Of a stretch of 64,000 nt of DNA, positions 30,572-40,531 are shown in pieces (within the stretch, counting starts at the first letter, position 1; every line of letters begins with the position of its first letter). The notes under the pieces were generated by a model, which was given only the letters and a program-made list of their open reading frames with translations, did no database searches and had not been told where the DNA came from. Both the position numbers and the translations under genes were made by a program. This stretch comes from Ryuthela nishihirai. Its lineage: Eukaryota > Arthropoda > Arachnida > Araneae > Heptathelidae. The stretch is taken from assembly GCA_038380435.1 (NCBI GenBank), contig JAWZYU010000001.1:15976001-16040000 (forward strand), read 5' to 3'.

Positions 30572-33404
30572 ATAGGTAGTTGGAATGTGAGGACTCTGCA
30601 CAGAGCTTTTCTCTTGATGTCCTCATACAAGAATTACACCATTATAATTTAGATATTCTCGGCTTGCAAGAGACCAGATGGACAGATAAAGGTCAGATTC
30701 TTAAAAATAATCTTAAATTTCTCTTTTACGGGAGGGACGACAATAAGCATCACCAAGGCGTGGGTCTATTTCTCAGAAGACACGCTAGTGATGCTCTTCT
30801 AGGATATGAGTGCATTAATGAAAGATTTCTTACGGCAAAATTTCAGACAAGCGTTAAAGATTTGAATGTTATCTGCTGTTATGCCCCCACTGAGGATGCC
30901 GATGAGGATGAGAAGGATAGGTTTTATGAAAAACTTCAGGATATTTTGAATTCTGTCAAGAAAGGAGATATTACCCTTGTTCTTGGTGACTTCAATGCCA
31001 AAGTTGGTACTGACTCTGACCTTTGGGCAGGAGTAATAGGCCCTTTTGGTATTGGTAGCTACAATGGCAATGGGCAACGTATCCTACAGGTAATTAAACT
31101 CAATGGTTTCCGAATAACTAACACTTATTACAAACACCGCGACATACATAAGTACACATGGGTTTCACCTGATGGGCTGCATAAGAATATGATTGATTAT
31201 ATATTAATTAACAGAAAATGGGCTAGTTCTGTTAGAAATACCAGGGCATATAGGGGAGCTGAAATTGGATCTGACCATTACCTTGTTAAAAGTGTCTTGC
31301 AACTTAAACTTAAAAAGTGTTGTGCTAGGGTTAAAAAATTTACCTTTAATACTGAAGCTCTGAAAGACCCAGTTATAGCTAAAGCTTACCATGATAGGTT
31401 ACTTAGTCATTATGACAGTCATGGTTTGCTTAATACTGAAGTTGAGGAAGAATGGGGCCATTTTAAACAGGCTTTTTTAGAAACTAACAGTACTCTTTTA
31501 GGAAAAAAGGAGCAGAGGAGACAGAATTATTTAAGTGATGAGGCAGTTGAGCTGATTTCAGAAAGAAGGAACTGCAGGAATGTCCTTAATCAGTATCCTA
31601 CTAGTCCTAATAGAAAGGATTACAGAGAGCTTAATAAACGTGTAAAGGATCAGTTAGCTGCTGATAAGAATCTTTGGCTTGATGGCTTGGCTGACAAAGC
31701 TGAGGAAGCAGTTAGGCAGCACAACAGCAGAGAGCTGTACTATATAGTTAACGTTTTATGTGGTAGAAAACGGACAGGCATACAAGGATTGAAGGAAAAA
31801 CAAGGTAAGGTTATAGAAGGTGAGGATTCTGTCATGGCTAGGTGGGCTGAGCATTTCAGTGATGTTCTAAACAATGTGGTTAGTTCTACTGCCATTGTTT
31901 GTAATGATGATAGATGCATTGGCAGCTTTAATTTTGGCCCTATAACACAATCTGAAGTTATTTTGGCTATCTCTAAACTTAAACTTCATAAATCCCCAGG
32001 GGTAGATGAAATTACTACAGAAATGCTCAGAGCTGGGAATGTTTCGGTTACCACTTGGATGACTGAAATTTTGAATAACTTTTATGATAAAGGCATGGTT
32101 CCTAAGAATTTTATCAGAGCTATTATTATCCCTATTTTCAAAAGAGGTGATCGCAGTTCTTGTGATAACTATAGAGGTATCAGCCTACTCTATGTTCCAA
32201 GTAAAGTTCTTTAAATAGAATTAAAAATCTGGTTTACAGGCAATTGCGTGATGAGCAATGTGGATTCAGAAGTGGTAGGGGATGTGTGGATCAGATATTT
32301 TCACTTAGGCAGATTCTTGAGAAATGTTTAGAGTTTCAGAAACCTTTGATTGCTAGCTTTGTTGATTTCAAAAAGGCTTTCGACTCTGTTGATCGTCATA
32401 ATTTGTGGTTGATTGTGAGATCATATGGTATACCTGACAAGTTAGTTAACATAATGAAAGCTCTTTATAATAACACTGAGTCATGTGTGAGAGTTGGTAA
32501 GTCTTATAGGAATTGGTTTAGCATTACGTCTGGTGTTCGACAAGGGTGCATTTTGTCTCCTTTTCTCTTTAGTTTGGTTGTTGATTATGTTATGCGAAAT
32601 TCACTTCAAGGGAAAGATTTTGGCCTTAAATGGGCTGGAGATACGAAAATTTCTGATTTAGATTATGCTGATGATTTAGCCCTTTTGGCAAATGATGTTG
32701 ATGAGATGAACTTTTTCATTCGAGCTGTTGCTGAGACTGGTAGTAGAGTAGGTTTGGTTATAAACAGAGAGAAAACTAAAGTGATGAAAATTGGTCAGGC
32801 AGGTTGTGATTCAGTTAATCTGAATGGTTGCAGTCTTGAGCAGGTGTCACAGTTTAATTATCTTGGGAGCTATGTAACAGATGATGGTGATGTGCGGCAT
32901 GAGATTAATAGACGAATAGGGATTGCTGCCGGGACTTTTAAGGATCTATGGAGATTGTGGAGAAATAGGCGTAAACACCTAAAGACTAAAATTAGACTGT
33001 ATAATAGTTTGGTTCTTTCTAGGGTTAGTTATGGTAGTGAAACTTGGACGCTGTGTAAACAAGATAACAGGAAACTAGATGCTTTTGATTCTAGATGCTT
33101 ACGCAGTATCTTGGGTATTAGGTGGTTTAACTTTGTAACTAATGATGAGGTTAGGCAAAGGAGTCTGCAACCTCCTTTAAGCAGCATATTGTGCAGAGAG
33201 AGACTCCGCTGGTTTGGCCATGTTGCCCGTATGGAGAATTATAGATTGGCTAATAGGGTTATGAACAGTGTGCCTAGAGGCCTCAGAAGGTGGGGGAGAT
33301 CTAGGATGCGGTGGGCAGACAATGTCAGACAGGACCTTATTAGAATCGGTCTGCAGTGGCCAGATGCAGCAGATGTAGCTCAGGACAGACGCGTGAAGAA
33401 CTAA
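30572..33404 (+). pseudogene. RTE ORF: endonuclease and reverse transcriptase
   Basis: The frame opens GSWNVRTLHR (30,575), the start of RTE endonucleases, then shifts near 30,605. Endonuclease marks: ILGLQETRW (metal-binding Glu), LVLGDFNAKVG, MIDYILINRKW and IGSDHYLVKS. The RT follows: KLHKSPGVDEIT, FKRGDRSSCDNYRG, then a stop at 32,213; compared with the minus-strand copy, 13 bases are missing there. It resumes NRIKNLV, CGFRSGRG, FVDFKKAFDSVDR with the catalytic Asp, GVRQGCILSPFLF, LDYADDLALLA with the YADD box, LGSYVTDDGD, and the C-terminal LRWFGHVARM region. The enzyme nicks DNA and copies its RNA at the nick. All visible catalytic motifs are intact, so this copy decayed recently. Confidence 0.9.
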
Positions 33405-33444
33405 ATTGCACGGTCTGGTTGGACCTCCGTAGCCCATGGCTCCT

Positions 33445-33445
<1 letters not shown>

Positions 33446-33484
<39 letters not shown>
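33446..33484 (+). repeat. (GAT)13 microsatellite, LINE tail
   Basis: Thirteen perfect GAT units directly after CCATGGCTCCTT, the 3' end of the RTE LINE. The nested copy at 11,084 ends in GGA units at the same place, so tail sequence varies between copies. Confidence 0.95.
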
Positions 33485-33485
<1 letters not shown>

Positions 33486-33662
33486 TAATCGGAGGGAAAA
33501 TGCTATACTACATAGGAAATCCAGAATCCCCCTCCTCACTGTGAGATTCCTTTTCTTTACTTAACGGAATCTGTTACCTGATGTCACTATTGAACATTAC
33601 TCACGCTACAGTTAATATGTTCTAGGTTATAGATATAACACTTCACCTTATATATATATGTT

Positions 33663-35043
33663 CCACAGGAAAAAAAAAACTACAACACCTGGAAGGATTG
33701 ATGCATTTTATTGAAAGCTGATTATATGCGATTGATTAAATTATACCGCTTTATCTACTCAGTAAACTGTACAATTAGTATAATGTTGAACCGCTCTGCA
33801 CAGCAATATATTCATGAACACGGCGGGGAAGGTTATCGTACAGCTCTATAATGTACTCCTGAGAAATAACGAGAAGTCACTGTTCCATTTAAGTGACAAT
33901 GGTTGGCGCACCTTCTGGGTGTTGTTGGAGCTGTCGGCCCATCACGTTCCAGAAATGTTCAATAGGTGAAAGGTCCAGCGATCATACTGGCCATGGTAGT
34001 ACCCGAACGTTTTGCTCGTGTATATACTGCAGACTAATGCGAGCTGTATGGAGACAGGTGTTATCTTGCTGGTAAAAGGTACCATGCTGCTGAACAAATG
34101 GGACAGCCAATGTGGCTAAAAATGTTGGTAACATATCGTTGGGTAGTTAGCGATCCTCATATGATCACCAGTTCTGACCGAGATATCAGTCTAATGGCAC
34201 CCCACACCAAGATACCAGGTTCTGGAGCAGTGTAACGATGTCGCACGCACTGGGTGGCATTCCTTTCCCCTGGATGACAGCGAACACGTTGTGTACTGTC
34301 GTTCTGACCAAGACAAAAATCGTGATTCTTCACTAAACACCACGGTACTCTACTCTTGTTCGTTCCAGTTATGTCTTAGGTGACACCACTGAATAAGTGC
34401 TTGCATGTAGCATGCTGCAAGCAAGCGTGTGAGGGGCAAACGCAGTGCAGGACAATAGGTTCGCAATGAAAACTGTAAATGCCTGTTGTTTACCATCCGC
34501 CTGGTAGGTATTCGGTGTGTTACCTGTTGTCAGTCCCTTTGCAGTTAAATTGTAGTCGTGAATCTCTCACCCAATGCCATGCATCGCAAATGGCAGTCCT
34601 GTCGCTTCATGGTAATACGTCGTCTTCCTGATCCTTGTCGTTCTGTGCTGGATCCTTCTTGAACCCACTACCGCCATATGTTTACGATGGTGCTGGGATT
34701 GCTGCCAACAAGGTTGGCCACCTCTCTGTACGATAAACCAGCATCTCTAAGAACAATGATTCTTCCACGCTCAAAGTCTGTTAACTGTTGGAACGGCTGT
34801 CGATGTCTGCGTAAGGGCAGCTTTTGCGATTTAGAACAATTTCCACAACGTTTTATCAACCCAGGAGTGTCTTTATTTGTGTTTGACTGCTCCCCATCTG
34901 TGGCATCAGCTCGCGCCTGTCCAATCGTTTCGATCGTTTTGCAAACTTAATAATTTCCGTGTATTTACATATACTACTGCCTCCCTAAATTTCGTCACAT
35001 TTGCATAACTCCTTGCAGGTGTTGCAATTTTTATTTCCTGTAG
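33663..35043 (-). mobile_element. Tc1-like DNA transposon, decayed
   Basis: The ends form an imperfect inverted repeat of about 35 bases: CCACAGGAAAAAAAAAACTA on the left and, inverted, CTACAGGAAATAAAAATTGC on the right, both followed by CAACACCTG. TA adjoins the right end (35044-35045); the left dinucleotide is eroded. The transposase lies on the minus strand. Length, about 1.38 kb, is typical for Tc1 elements. Confidence 0.82.
33880..34859 (-). pseudogene. Tc1-like transposase, frameshifted
   Basis: The minus strand opens (34859) with QQLTDFERGRIIVLRDAGLS and YREVANLVGSNPSTIVNIW, a clear helix-turn-helix paired-like domain that would bind the terminal repeats. Downstream, in several frames, VPWCLVKNHDFCLGQND, LVWGAIRLISRSELV and the C-terminal block with LDLSPIEHFWNVMGRQLQQH match the DDE/D catalytic domain of Tc1 transposases, which cut and paste the element at TA. 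Multiple stops and frame changes after residue 60 make it inactive. The initiator of the native protein is taken as the first Met of the N-terminal frame. Confidence 0.8.
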
Positions 35044-35125
35044 TATACTTTCCTTGGATGCAGCCTTAATCCACTGCCCCAGCAAGTCAACAAAGTGATA
35101 CACTCACACCAGATTTTCTAAACAG

Positions 35126-36459
35126 TCCTTCGACATGCTGATTCCCAGAATCAACATTCCATTATCCTTCTGACCCGTTCGGCAGTCAAGGGAGATCATT
35201 AGTCCCTTGCTAAGTCCTTCGACATGCTGATTCCCAGAATCAACATTCCATTATCCTTCTGACCCGTTCGGCAGTCAAGGGAGATCATTAGTCCCTTGCT
35301 AAGTCCTTCGACATGCTGATTCCCAGAATCAACATTCCATTATCCTTCTGACCCGTTCGGCAGTCAAGGGAGATCATTAGTCCCTTGCTAAGTCCTTCGA
35401 CATGCTGATTCCCAGAATCAACATTCCATTATCCTTCTGACCCGTTCGGCAGTCAAGGGAGATCATTAGTCCCTTGCTAAGTCCTTCGACATGCTGATTC
35501 CCAGAATCAACATTTCATTATCCTTCTGACCCGTTCGGCAGTCAAGGGAGATCATTAGTCCCTTGCTAAGTCCTTCGACATGCTGATTCCAAGAATCAAC
35601 ATTTCATTATCCTTCTGACCCGTTCGGCAGTCAAGGGAGATCATTAGTCCCTTGCTAAGTCCTTCGACATGCTGATTCCCAGAATCAACATTTCATTATC
35701 CTTCTGACCCGTTCGGCAGTCAAGGGAGATCATTAGTCCCTTGCTAAGTCCTTCGACATGCTGATTCCCAGAATCAACATTTCATTATCCTTCTGACCCG
35801 TTCGGCAGTCAAGGGAGATCATTAGTCCCTTGCTAAGTCCTTCGACATGCTGATTCCCAGAATCAACATTCCATTATCCTTCTGACCCGTTCGGCAGTCA
35901 AGGGAGATCATTAGTCCCTTGCTAAGTCCTTCGACATGCTGATTCCCAGAATCAACATTCCATTATCCTTCTGACCCGTTCGGCAGTCAAGGGAGATCAT
36001 TAGTCCCTTGCTAAGTCCTTCGACATGCTGATTCCCAGAATCAACATTCCATTATCCTTCTGACCCGTTCGGCAGTCAAGGGAGATCATTAGTCCCTTGC
36101 TAAGTCCTTCGACATGCTGATTCCCAGAATCAACATTCATTATCCTTCTGACCCGTTCGGCAGTCAAGGGAGATCATTAGTCCCTTGCTAAGTCCTTCGA
36201 CATGCTGATTTCCAGAATCAACATTCCATTATCCTTCTGAATCGTTCGGCAGTCAAGGGAGATCATTAGTCCCTTGCTAAGTCCTTCGATATGCTGATTC
36301 CCAGAATCAACATTCCATTATCCTTCTGACCCGTTCGGCAGTCAAGGGAGATCATTAGTCCCTTGCTAAGTCCTTCGACATGCTGATTCCCAGAATCAAC
36401 ATTTCATTATCCTTCTGACCCGTTCGGCAGTCAAGGGAGATCATTAGTCCCTTGCTAAG
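35126..36459. repeat. Tandem array: 15 copies of an 89-bp unit
   Basis: The unit starts TCCTTCGACATGCTGATTCC and ends TTAGTCCCTTGCTAAG. Total length is 1334, which is 15 x 89 minus a single base lost near 36,138. Copies differ at few sites, mainly CATTCCATT versus CATTTCATT, and the variants are clustered, so the array has been homogenised by local duplication. Each unit holds two small inverted repeats: TGATTC-CCA-GAATCA and CAAGGGA-9-TCCCTTG. It abuts the 3' end of the old gypsy element. No conserved long frame: 89 is not a multiple of three. Confidence 0.97.
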
Positions 36460-36559
36460 AGAAAGCCTTCTTAAGAAAGAAAAGCTTCTCTCTTGTTTAC
36501 CAAAATGAAAGAAGGGGAGAAGTTCTTCCCTTCTTTCTGTACAAACGGCTGCAGACCTC

Positions 36560-36730
36560 ATTAGAGATCCTTTTGTTCAGATATCCTCGCGGTGCCTAGA
36601 TCTGAGTTCTTCAGTCCAGCAACCCCTTGGCAGGTCTTGTGTGTAGCACATGGTTCTCGCCTAACCAACTGTCATACCAGGGGAAGGCATGCAAACTCCA
36701 AGATGGGAACATCTTGACATGTCTACCCCA
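36560..36730 (-). repeat. LTR remnant of the old gypsy (3' side)
   Basis: GCACATGGTTCTCGCCTAAC, CAACTGTCATACCAGGGG and CCAAGATGGGAACATCTTGA on plus match 55,880-55,990 (AACATGGCTCTCGCCTAACC and further) at the other end of the old gypsy element. Same orientation at both ends makes it a diverged LTR pair. Confidence 0.65.
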
Positions 36731-37069
36731 AAAATCTTCACTGGTCAGCCTACCAACTTGTTAAGTTCACAGATTCATCTTTGAATGCACAGTTTAAGTC
36801 AGTTAGACTGCCTTCTCTTTTAAACACCATTCTACGCTACTAGTTATACAGGAGCCAGAGTTTTCTCTTAGTTCATCCAGTTGCATAATTGTACACTGGA
36901 ATAAAACATATATTTTAATAATATTTTCTTATCAAAAGTTTATGAGATCATCAGCGCAACATTTCCTTTAGCCAGCTTCCCCCCACACAGAGATGTTTAT
37001 ATATCAATACATCCTTCTCAGCCTCTAATCAGACAAGTCCAATCACCCCAGAAATTACCTGCTTTATTC

Positions 37070-37505
37070 TGTCTGCAGTAGTGTTGTTGGCGCACCCCCC
37101 TGCACGTTAAATCTCATCAGAGCCAAAGACCACTGCAAGAGTTTAGCATTCTGGGGTAAGGCCTGCATCAGATAGTTCAGAGGGCTTTCATCGGAGTACA
37201 CTTCCACTTGGGACATAAAAAACCAGGTTTCATGCTTTCGTAAGACCCAAATTACAGAAAAAGCTTCCCTCTTAATTGCTGCTCACTTCCTTTGACTGGG
37301 ATCTAGCTTTTGCGATGCAAAACGAATTGATGACTCTTTCCCTATTTTATCACTCTGCATCAAGCAGGCACCCACTTCATAATCCGAGGCATCAAAATGT
37401 AAGCATCATGACTATTTATGGTCTGGTGTGTGACAGGCAGCTGCCTTGAATAGTTGGGCCCTGAGCTCACCAAAAGATTCTTCTACATCACCCCATGAAT
37501 TTACA
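37070..37505 (-). pseudogene. Old gypsy RT end and RNase H
   Basis: From the insertion point of the young LTR element downward: SWGDVEESFGELRAQLF (RT thumb/connection), two stops, then LTFDASDYEVGACLMQSDK with the first RNase H Asp, IRFASQKLDPSQR, KREAFSVIWVLRKHETW with the catalytic Glu, VEVYSDESPLNYL with the next Asp, and AKLLQWSLALMRFNVQ. RNase H removes the RNA strand after cDNA synthesis. The usual YTDHNPL motif reads YSDESPL. The frame is open from the Glu motif to the end. Confidence 0.85.
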
Positions 37506-37509
37506 TTAG

Positions 37510-38779
37510 TGATAGGTCGCAGACCTATTGATTTTATTGATTTTATTGATTTTAAATTTTTTATATACTGTATTTCATTTCTATCCTGATGCAACCACTT
37601 TGTGTCTGGAGATGTCTTCGGAGGTTAATGGGTGCAACATCTCCGTTGCGAATTACATTCAGGGTTCCGTTTCATCTGTTTACATTGGTTGCCGAGAGGA
37701 AACTTGACTAATGTACGGAGACGAGAGGTGTCTTGTGAAACAATTTCAGCTCGCCCAAAAAGCAGACATTGACCTGCGAGAGGAATTAAAGTGCTGGCTG
37801 GCAGCAGAGCTCCATCTCACTTGTGAAATATGGAAATGGAGTCGGGTTTTGCCCAGGGCTCGGTTCTGATTGGCCCTTTTTGGTCGAGAGTTCCCAGGGT
37901 TGCCAGAAAGATATTGTCACGCTCGACCCGGGAGGAACAGTTCGGTGTGGGTTGATCAGACTAACAGACCAGGGTTTGGTCTTTTTCTATCTTTCTTTTG
38001 CTATCTTTGCTAAGTCCAACTTTAGTGAAATTCACTGGACTGACTTTTAGGCCATGATTTAGGGAGGGAAAGTGTTAAATTAGACATCTCTTAAATTAGT
38101 GAGATGATAAACTTTTACCTAAATACGTTAGGCGAAATTTAAAGAAATTTGCTTTGCTTGGGAAAAACCACGATCAGAGAAATCTGGAGTGGGTGCTTCA
38201 TGAAAATTTACGCCGTGTGCACATCACAATAACTTAGCAGAATACAGTTCTCGTTCCGGAGAAACTTCAAAATGGTAGAGTTATTTTAATTTAACTTACT
38301 CTGCTTGTTGTCACTTTCACTTTTAAGTTTTATTTTCATTATTTTGTTTGAATGTTGTTCGAACTTAAGCTTAACTGAGTGGAGTGAGTACTTTGTCAAT
38401 TAATTGTAATGTAAAATCATCCACCTTTATAAGCCAGTGGTGGAACTTTGTTAAGTGTTGAATTTAAATAAATTCAAAATTTTTGTTATTGTTCAAACAA
38501 AAATTGGGTCTTGGTCAATCATGTGAAATCTCTTACTCGTCGCAACTACAGTTAGAGAATACGGAACTGCGTATTGCTAGCTTGTAGATTGTTCCTGGTT
38601 CGAATCTAAAATCTTCTTTCGGCCACTCTTTCAAAAATATTTGTTTGAAGGCATTAAATTTCGAAGTCAGATCATCAAGCTATTGACATGCAGTTCTAGA
38701 TAAGATAATTATTTTAGTAAACGCGGAACATTTTAAGTTCATACCGTATGCCTCGAAGAGGAAAAAGTTGCGGGTGACA
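37510..38779 (+). repeat. 5' LTR (1270 bp)
   Basis: Starts TGATAGGTCGCAGACC, ends GTTGCGGGTGACA. Three ATTGATTTT units lie near the start. A polyadenylation signal AATAAA is at 38467-38472, followed by a T-rich stretch, so the R/U5 border should lie shortly after. A possible TATA-like TTTATAAG is at about 38427. Confidence 0.97.
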
Positions 38780-38782
38780 AAC

Positions 38783-38800
38783 TGGCGTCCTTGCGACAGG
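38783..38800 (+). promoter_or_regulatory. Primer-binding site
   Basis: TGGCGTCCTTGCGACAGG lies three bases after the 5' LTR and begins with TGG, the complement of a tRNA CCA end. The tRNA species cannot be named from the sequence alone. Confidence 0.75.
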
Positions 38801-39171
38801 ACCAGGTTGAGTGGAGATAAACGATTATTAAAAAGAACCAGGTTGAGTAGAGAGGTAAATAGATTATTAAATTGATAAATAATCTCAAACTTTTGTTGTG
38901 ACGAAAAATTGGAATATTTATGAGAAATCAAGTGTATCAAGAGTATATTAAAGTAAGATAATTCTGTTAGAAAGTGACAACAATCAATTTGCATTAAGGG
39001 TATTGAATTTGTTTCCAATTCTGATTAAGTTGATTAGAGTTAAGATATAATTATTCCCAGCTCATGTTAATGCTGAGAAAAAGATTTTAAGAAAAGTTTA
39101 GCATATTAAGTACTAAATTTTAGTTGTAAAGTAGAAAATAAGTTTTAGTGTGTAAAATTTTGAAAAAAAAA

Positions 39172-40475
39172 ATGGCACAAGCTTCATCACCCACCACGAC
39201 CGAAACATCAGACCCTCCCACGATTAATATAGAAACCCAGGAAGTCCCTAGTGCGAACAATGGAAACAACAGTGCCCAAAACTCTTTTGCGAACATTGCC
39301 GGATTCATTAATTTGGTTCCTGTCTATAATGCCACAGATCCTGGCGGGACGGCTGAACAATTTTTCGAAACTGTGTCAGAAGTGTCGAAAATCGCAGGAT
39401 GGTCGAATCAGGTCGCATTAACCGTTATAAAATCTAAATTCAGGGGAAAGGCGATGGAATTTTTAACTGATCTTCTGAGCTCAGGAAAGAAACACAATTG
39501 GGAAATTTTCAGAAGTGTGTAATAGATAGATTCGATGCAAAGGAACCTCTTTCGGTGAGACTTCATAAGTTCACCACAGCAAAACAAACTATTCAGGAAG
39601 ATGTGATAACGTACTCCACTAGATTGAGAGCTTTGGTGCATAAATATATGCCACAAAAATCGGAGGAATCACAGGAAGTGAAAACGCTTCGAGATCAAAC
39701 ACTTTTATGTCAATTTGTCGCGGGACTTTCGGATAAAGTCAAACGACCTGTATTGAGCAGGAATCCCCTTAATTTTGATCAAGCTCTAGATTTTGCTGTG
39801 CAGGAACAACAAAATAATTTGTTAATGTCCAAAACGAGAGAAGTAAATGCAATACAGGGAAATAAAAATGTAAATGATTCCGAGTCAATATACGTAATTA
39901 TGGAGGAACTGAGGTACAAGTGTGATAAAACGGATAAAACACTTCAACTTTTGACCGAACAGATTCAGAACATGGGAATTAATGCAGTAGATTCGAAAAC
40001 TACCCCTGGGGAATATAGAAATCATAATACATACATCCCCCAGACACAAGTAAAAGAAACTTTCTGTAGTAAGCAGTCAGAAAGAGGGGAACCTCAAGTT
40101 TTTCGCAGGAGAGTTAATTTTGGGAGAAACTCTCCCCGACAAACTCCAAGATGGACAAACTCGCAGACAGTTTGTTTTTCTTGTCGTGGAAAGGGGCATA
40201 TTGCGAGGAATTGTACAAAAAGAATTAACCCAAAATTTCCTGAAGTCAGAAATCGTAATGTGCCTCCTCAAATTTCGGTATTTGGACAAAGTAGAGAAAA
40301 TCCCAGATTTTGTGTGCCAAAAACGAGAGGAGATAGGAAATTTCCCATTGCAAGGAATGATCCAGACCAACAAATGAACTATCAAATCGATAGGTGCACA
40401 AATGCTAATTCTAATCCTTTAAACGCAGAGGGAGTCGAACAAAGCAGGGCGTATCGGCTCCAGAGAAAGGAATAA
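39172..40475 (+). pseudogene. Gag of the young LTR element, one frameshift
   Basis: Starts at ATG 39172 (MAQASSPTTTETSDPP). The capsid-like part runs on past VYNATDPGGTAEQFFETVSE to HNWEIF, where one T is missing from the T run near 39,507 and the frame changes; it resumes KCVIDRFDAKEPLSVRLHKF and continues to a single CCHC zinc knuckle, CFSCRGKGHIARNC (near 40,180), then a basic tail. Gag packages the element RNA. The protease frame overlaps its end and lies in another frame, suggesting programmed frameshifting in the parent element. The single indel is fresh: the rest has no stops. Confidence 0.9.
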
Positions 40476-40531
40476 TAAATTTCCCTGCAGTTAGGTTCAT
40501 CGCAACAAAACATGATTCACATCTTCCCATT

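Larger units (their letters stand above)
29915..33484 (+). mobile_element. RTE-type LINE, most complete copy
   Basis: About 650 bases of 5' region, one long endonuclease-RT ORF and a very short 3' UTR that ends in (GAT)13 at 33446-33484. The absence of a poly-A tail and a trinucleotide tail after a short UTR are typical of the RTE clade. The 5' boundary is inferred from where the SINE-A homology stops. Family members also lie at 9968-13020, 11084-11495 and 21612-21790. Two frame breaks (near 30,605 and 32,213) disable this copy. Confidence 0.85.

Noticed and set aside
30098..30630. Minus frames in the RTE 5' region
   Set aside because: Antisense to the LINE leader and start; no motif. I also could not recognise a separate RTE ORF1 on the plus strand.
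35126..36459. CRISPR-like array
   Set aside because: Units are directly contiguous without variable spacers, in an animal genome; it is a satellite.
36355..36561. 68-codon minus frame at the satellite edge
   Set aside because: It runs from LTR sequence into the 89-bp units, whose length is not a multiple of three; a chance frame.
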